DNA from: Planctomycetota bacterium
Lineage (GTDB): Bacteria > Planctomycetota > UBA1135 > GCA-002686595
Assembly: GCA_002720975.1 (NCBI GenBank)
Contig: PBIX01000026.1
Span: forward strand, 5,946-41,991
Length of the DNA: 36,046 bases
Direction of reading: 5' to 3'
A model generated the notes under the pieces. It saw only the letters and a program-made list of their open reading frames with translations. It did no database searches and had not been told where the DNA came from. Positions 35,101-36,046 of the stretch are shown here, piece by piece; position 1 is the first letter of the stretch; each line of letters opens with the position of its first letter. The position numbers were made by a program, and so were the translations under genes.

Positions 35101-35853
35101 GCACCGATTCTGGACGACCAGGCACGCCGAGTACGGGTCAAGACGCTCACGAGCGAGAGCAGCTTGCGCTACAGAAACTGGATTGAGACCAACCGAGCCA
35201 CAGTGGAGAAGGACTCCGGAGGCCGCGTGGGTTACATCTACGTGCCCGACACGGGCTCCCGCGGCCGTAATGACTTCTTTCGCCAACTCTACGGACAGGC
35301 GCACCTGGATGCCTTGATCGTGGACGAGCGTTGGAACGGTGGCGGCTCCTTCCCCAACCGCGAGATCGAGGCACTCAACCGTCCGCGCACGAACTACTGG
35401 GGGCGCCGTTGGGGCATGAGCTGGGCCACTCCCCATGACAGCCACCAGGGCCCCAAGTGCATGCTGATCAACCGCGACGCAGGTTCCGGTGGGGATATGT
35501 TCCCGTACCTGTTCCGTCAGGCCGGATTAGGCAAGTTGATCGGCACGCGCACCTGGGGCGGCCTGGTGGGCTACTCCGGGAGCCCGTCATTGATCGACGG
35601 CGCGACTTTGGCCATCCCTTCCTTTGGTTTCTTTGAGCTGGATGGAACCTGGGGTGTCGAAGGCTACGGCGTCGCCCCGGACATCGAGGTATTGGACGAC
35701 CCTGCACTGATGCAGGACGGTGCCGATCCTCAACTGGCCAAGGCCATCGAGCAGATGCTCTTGGAGCTGAGCACGGCGCGGGCCTACACGCCGCCCGCAC
35801 GTCCGGCCAACCCGGATCGCACGGGCATGGGGGCAGCAGAGCAGGATCGCTAG
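32170..35853 (+). CDS. Tricorn-like exported peptidase (S41) with inserted domain
   Basis: A 1227-residue protein of the Tricorn peptidase family. A signal peptide covers about 1-27 (LLSLLAITLCAASPGHAQ). Beta-propeller repeats follow from about 35 to 545 (AERNPRFSADGKTIAFSG, RDPSWSPDGRWVAYFS). An acidic linker runs from 549 to 597, then an extra beta-rich domain at about 598-693 (GAWSGQLDIPETGSIDVRMT), then a second acidic linker (699-708). The end of the second propeller, a PDZ domain (about 895-995) and the S41 catalytic core follow. Likely catalytic residues are His883 (ELNCGHTYV), Ser1106 (NRDAGSGGD) and Glu1164 (WGVEGYGVAPDIEV). ATG 32170 is chosen by the signal peptide. A proteolytic role in the periplasm is inferred. 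Confidence 0.9.
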   Translation: MNTHCRSSLLSLLAITLCAASPGHAQVGQAGMLRYPDVSQTQIVFVYANDLWLVDRAGGLATPLASPAGAERNPRFSADGKTIAFSGNYEGDSNLYTMNVGGGIPFRVTHHPGGDQFTDWTADGRLVFSTSAFTGQRRAAQMFTVPATGGLPTKVSIPYGANGTIRADGRMLAYTPNSRDNRNWKRYLGGTATDVWLFDLQDKTSQRVTHWEGTDSFPMWHGDDLYFVSDRGSEQRLNVWKSDAQSGELSQITRFTDFDVKWPAIGPGDKGQGEIVFQNNSGLFLLDLGSGQTRQVSVKIPGARESIRPRMVDVSDAISAGGLSSTGKRVAVEARGDIWTLPADKGKPRNLTHSDGVAERDPSWSPDGRWVAYFSDASGEYELTLTQSDGRGETRQLTQDTEGYKYQPVWSPNSEQIAYSDRSGTIYLHNIEAATTTRVDQHGRAEWGVELNWSHDSRWLTFSTPGASALGSSIMLYDTTSGILERVTSDMFSDSNPVFDRKGDYLYFASVRNFNGQRGSAIDSNYVYENAQVLLAVPLRKDVEFPWAEESDEETWGEEDEEDGEEPGNDEDDGETQDPDSDSDSDEEEEEDEPADDGVSGAWSGQLDIPETGSIDVRMTITMSGGTLSGTISSALGTATMTGTLDLKSGECSGDIHTDTGITMPFTGKLSDGSLSWTIVSPDGNARMTCDRASPSSSDDEADEDEDEPAKVVEIDIEGFERRALQLPVSAGSFGSLAVNHKGQLLYSRRGNDGGIKLYGLTDDDQTEKSVTGGGGFSLSSDGKKLLLLRGSAPSIGKAGESSSPKNVKTDGMDSWIDARQEWPQIYTDAWRLFRDYFYAENMHGVDWKAVHDAYRPMIDFCVTRNDVDYVLREIVSELNCGHTYVRGGPMERGPRVGVGLLGCDYSLEDGAYRITKIIEGGVWDADARGPLSKTGVDVHEGDYLLAVDGVPMDTSVDPWAAFVGKGGQAVELTVSSAPILDDQARRVRVKTLTSESSLRYRNWIETNRATVEKDSGGRVGYIYVPDTGSRGRNDFFRQLYGQAHLDALIVDERWNGGGSFPNREIEALNRPRTNYWGRRWGMSWATPHDSHQGPKCMLINRDAGSGGDMFPYLFRQAGLGKLIGTRTWGGLVGYSGSPSLIDGATLAIPSFGFFELDGTWGVEGYGVAPDIEVLDDPALMQDGADPQLAKAIEQMLLELSTARAYTPPARPANPDRTGMGAAEQDR

Positions 35854-36046
35854 ACGCGGGCCGCGGATTTGCGCTGGCTGGGCCTCTTCCACTGGCTCAG
35901 CGCCCCTTGGTATGCCTTGCCCCCACCGTGACCGCGGGCGGGGGGAGGCAAGCCGAGGCCGGGCGATGATTCCCTCCTCCCGCCACGCTACACTGCCTGC
36001 CCTTCTCCCCCCGACCCAGCCCCCCCCCCCCCCCCCCCCCCCCCCC
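35854..36046. other. Gene-free end with 27-base C run
   Basis: No gene is visible after the protease stop. A stem with cttgcc (35916-35921) and ggcaag (35947-35952) plus G/C pairing could form, but no T-run follows, so it is a weak terminator candidate. Bases 36020-36046 are all C, preceded by C-rich sequence. This may be the end of an assembled contig or a true homopolymer. Confidence 0.6.

Noticed and set aside
35916-35952. Intrinsic terminator after the Tricorn-like protease
   Set aside because: The stem is short and bulged with a long loop and has no T-run.

Overview
This is high-GC bacterial DNA carrying a dense run of core genes. It most resembles a planctomycete-type chromosome: a CotH-kinase/lamin-tail surface protein with a Cys-containing C-terminal module, a secreted bacterial Tricorn-type protease, an ECF sigma/zinc anti-sigma pair, a TPR lipoprotein and an IF-3 with a repetitive acidic tail. 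The phylum is an inference from gene content and remembered family traits; it was not tested.

The left half (1-17279) is almost entirely minus strand. In transcription order it reads atpZ, atpI, atpB, atpE, atpF, atpH, atpA, atpG, atpD, atpC (a complete F1Fo ATP synthase set), aspS and infC. After these come rpmI, rplT, pheS and pheT, the last cut by the window edge. The usual infC-rpmI-rplT-pheS-pheT block is broken by an oppositely oriented 2.56 kb gene for a secreted CotH-like protein (4193-6748). rpmI therefore needs its own leader and promoter, and its leader contains a hairpin next to the Shine-Dalgarno.

The middle (17678-20760, plus strand) holds ndk, an NFACT/RqcH-type ribosome rescue gene overlapping the ndk stop codon (probably starting at CTG), and a TPR lipoprotein. 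A secreted histidine phosphatase faces back on the minus strand (20782-21384).

From 21443 to 29140 is a compact arginine operon: argR-argC-argB-argD-argF-argG-argH-short NAGS. Every junction overlaps, nearly always by 4 bases. A strong ArgR-box-like palindrome overlaps the predicted -10 element upstream of argR, so the operon appears autoregulated. The set covers glutamate to arginine except removal of the N-acetyl group (argE or argJ), which must lie elsewhere. Neither NAGK nor NAGS carries the classical added arginine-sensing segment.

The right end holds, on the minus strand, an ECF sigma factor with its zinc-binding anti-sigma factor and accA. On the plus strand follows a 1227-residue Tricorn-like protease in which two acidic linkers enclose an extra beta-rich domain. 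The window ends in a run of 27 C.

No rRNA, tRNA, CRISPR array, insertion sequence or prophage gene was recognised. The most unusual items are the Tricorn insertion domain, the CotH gene inside a translation operon, the His-rich N-terminus of AtpB, the CTG start of the RqcH gene and the 12-bp minisatellite in infC.
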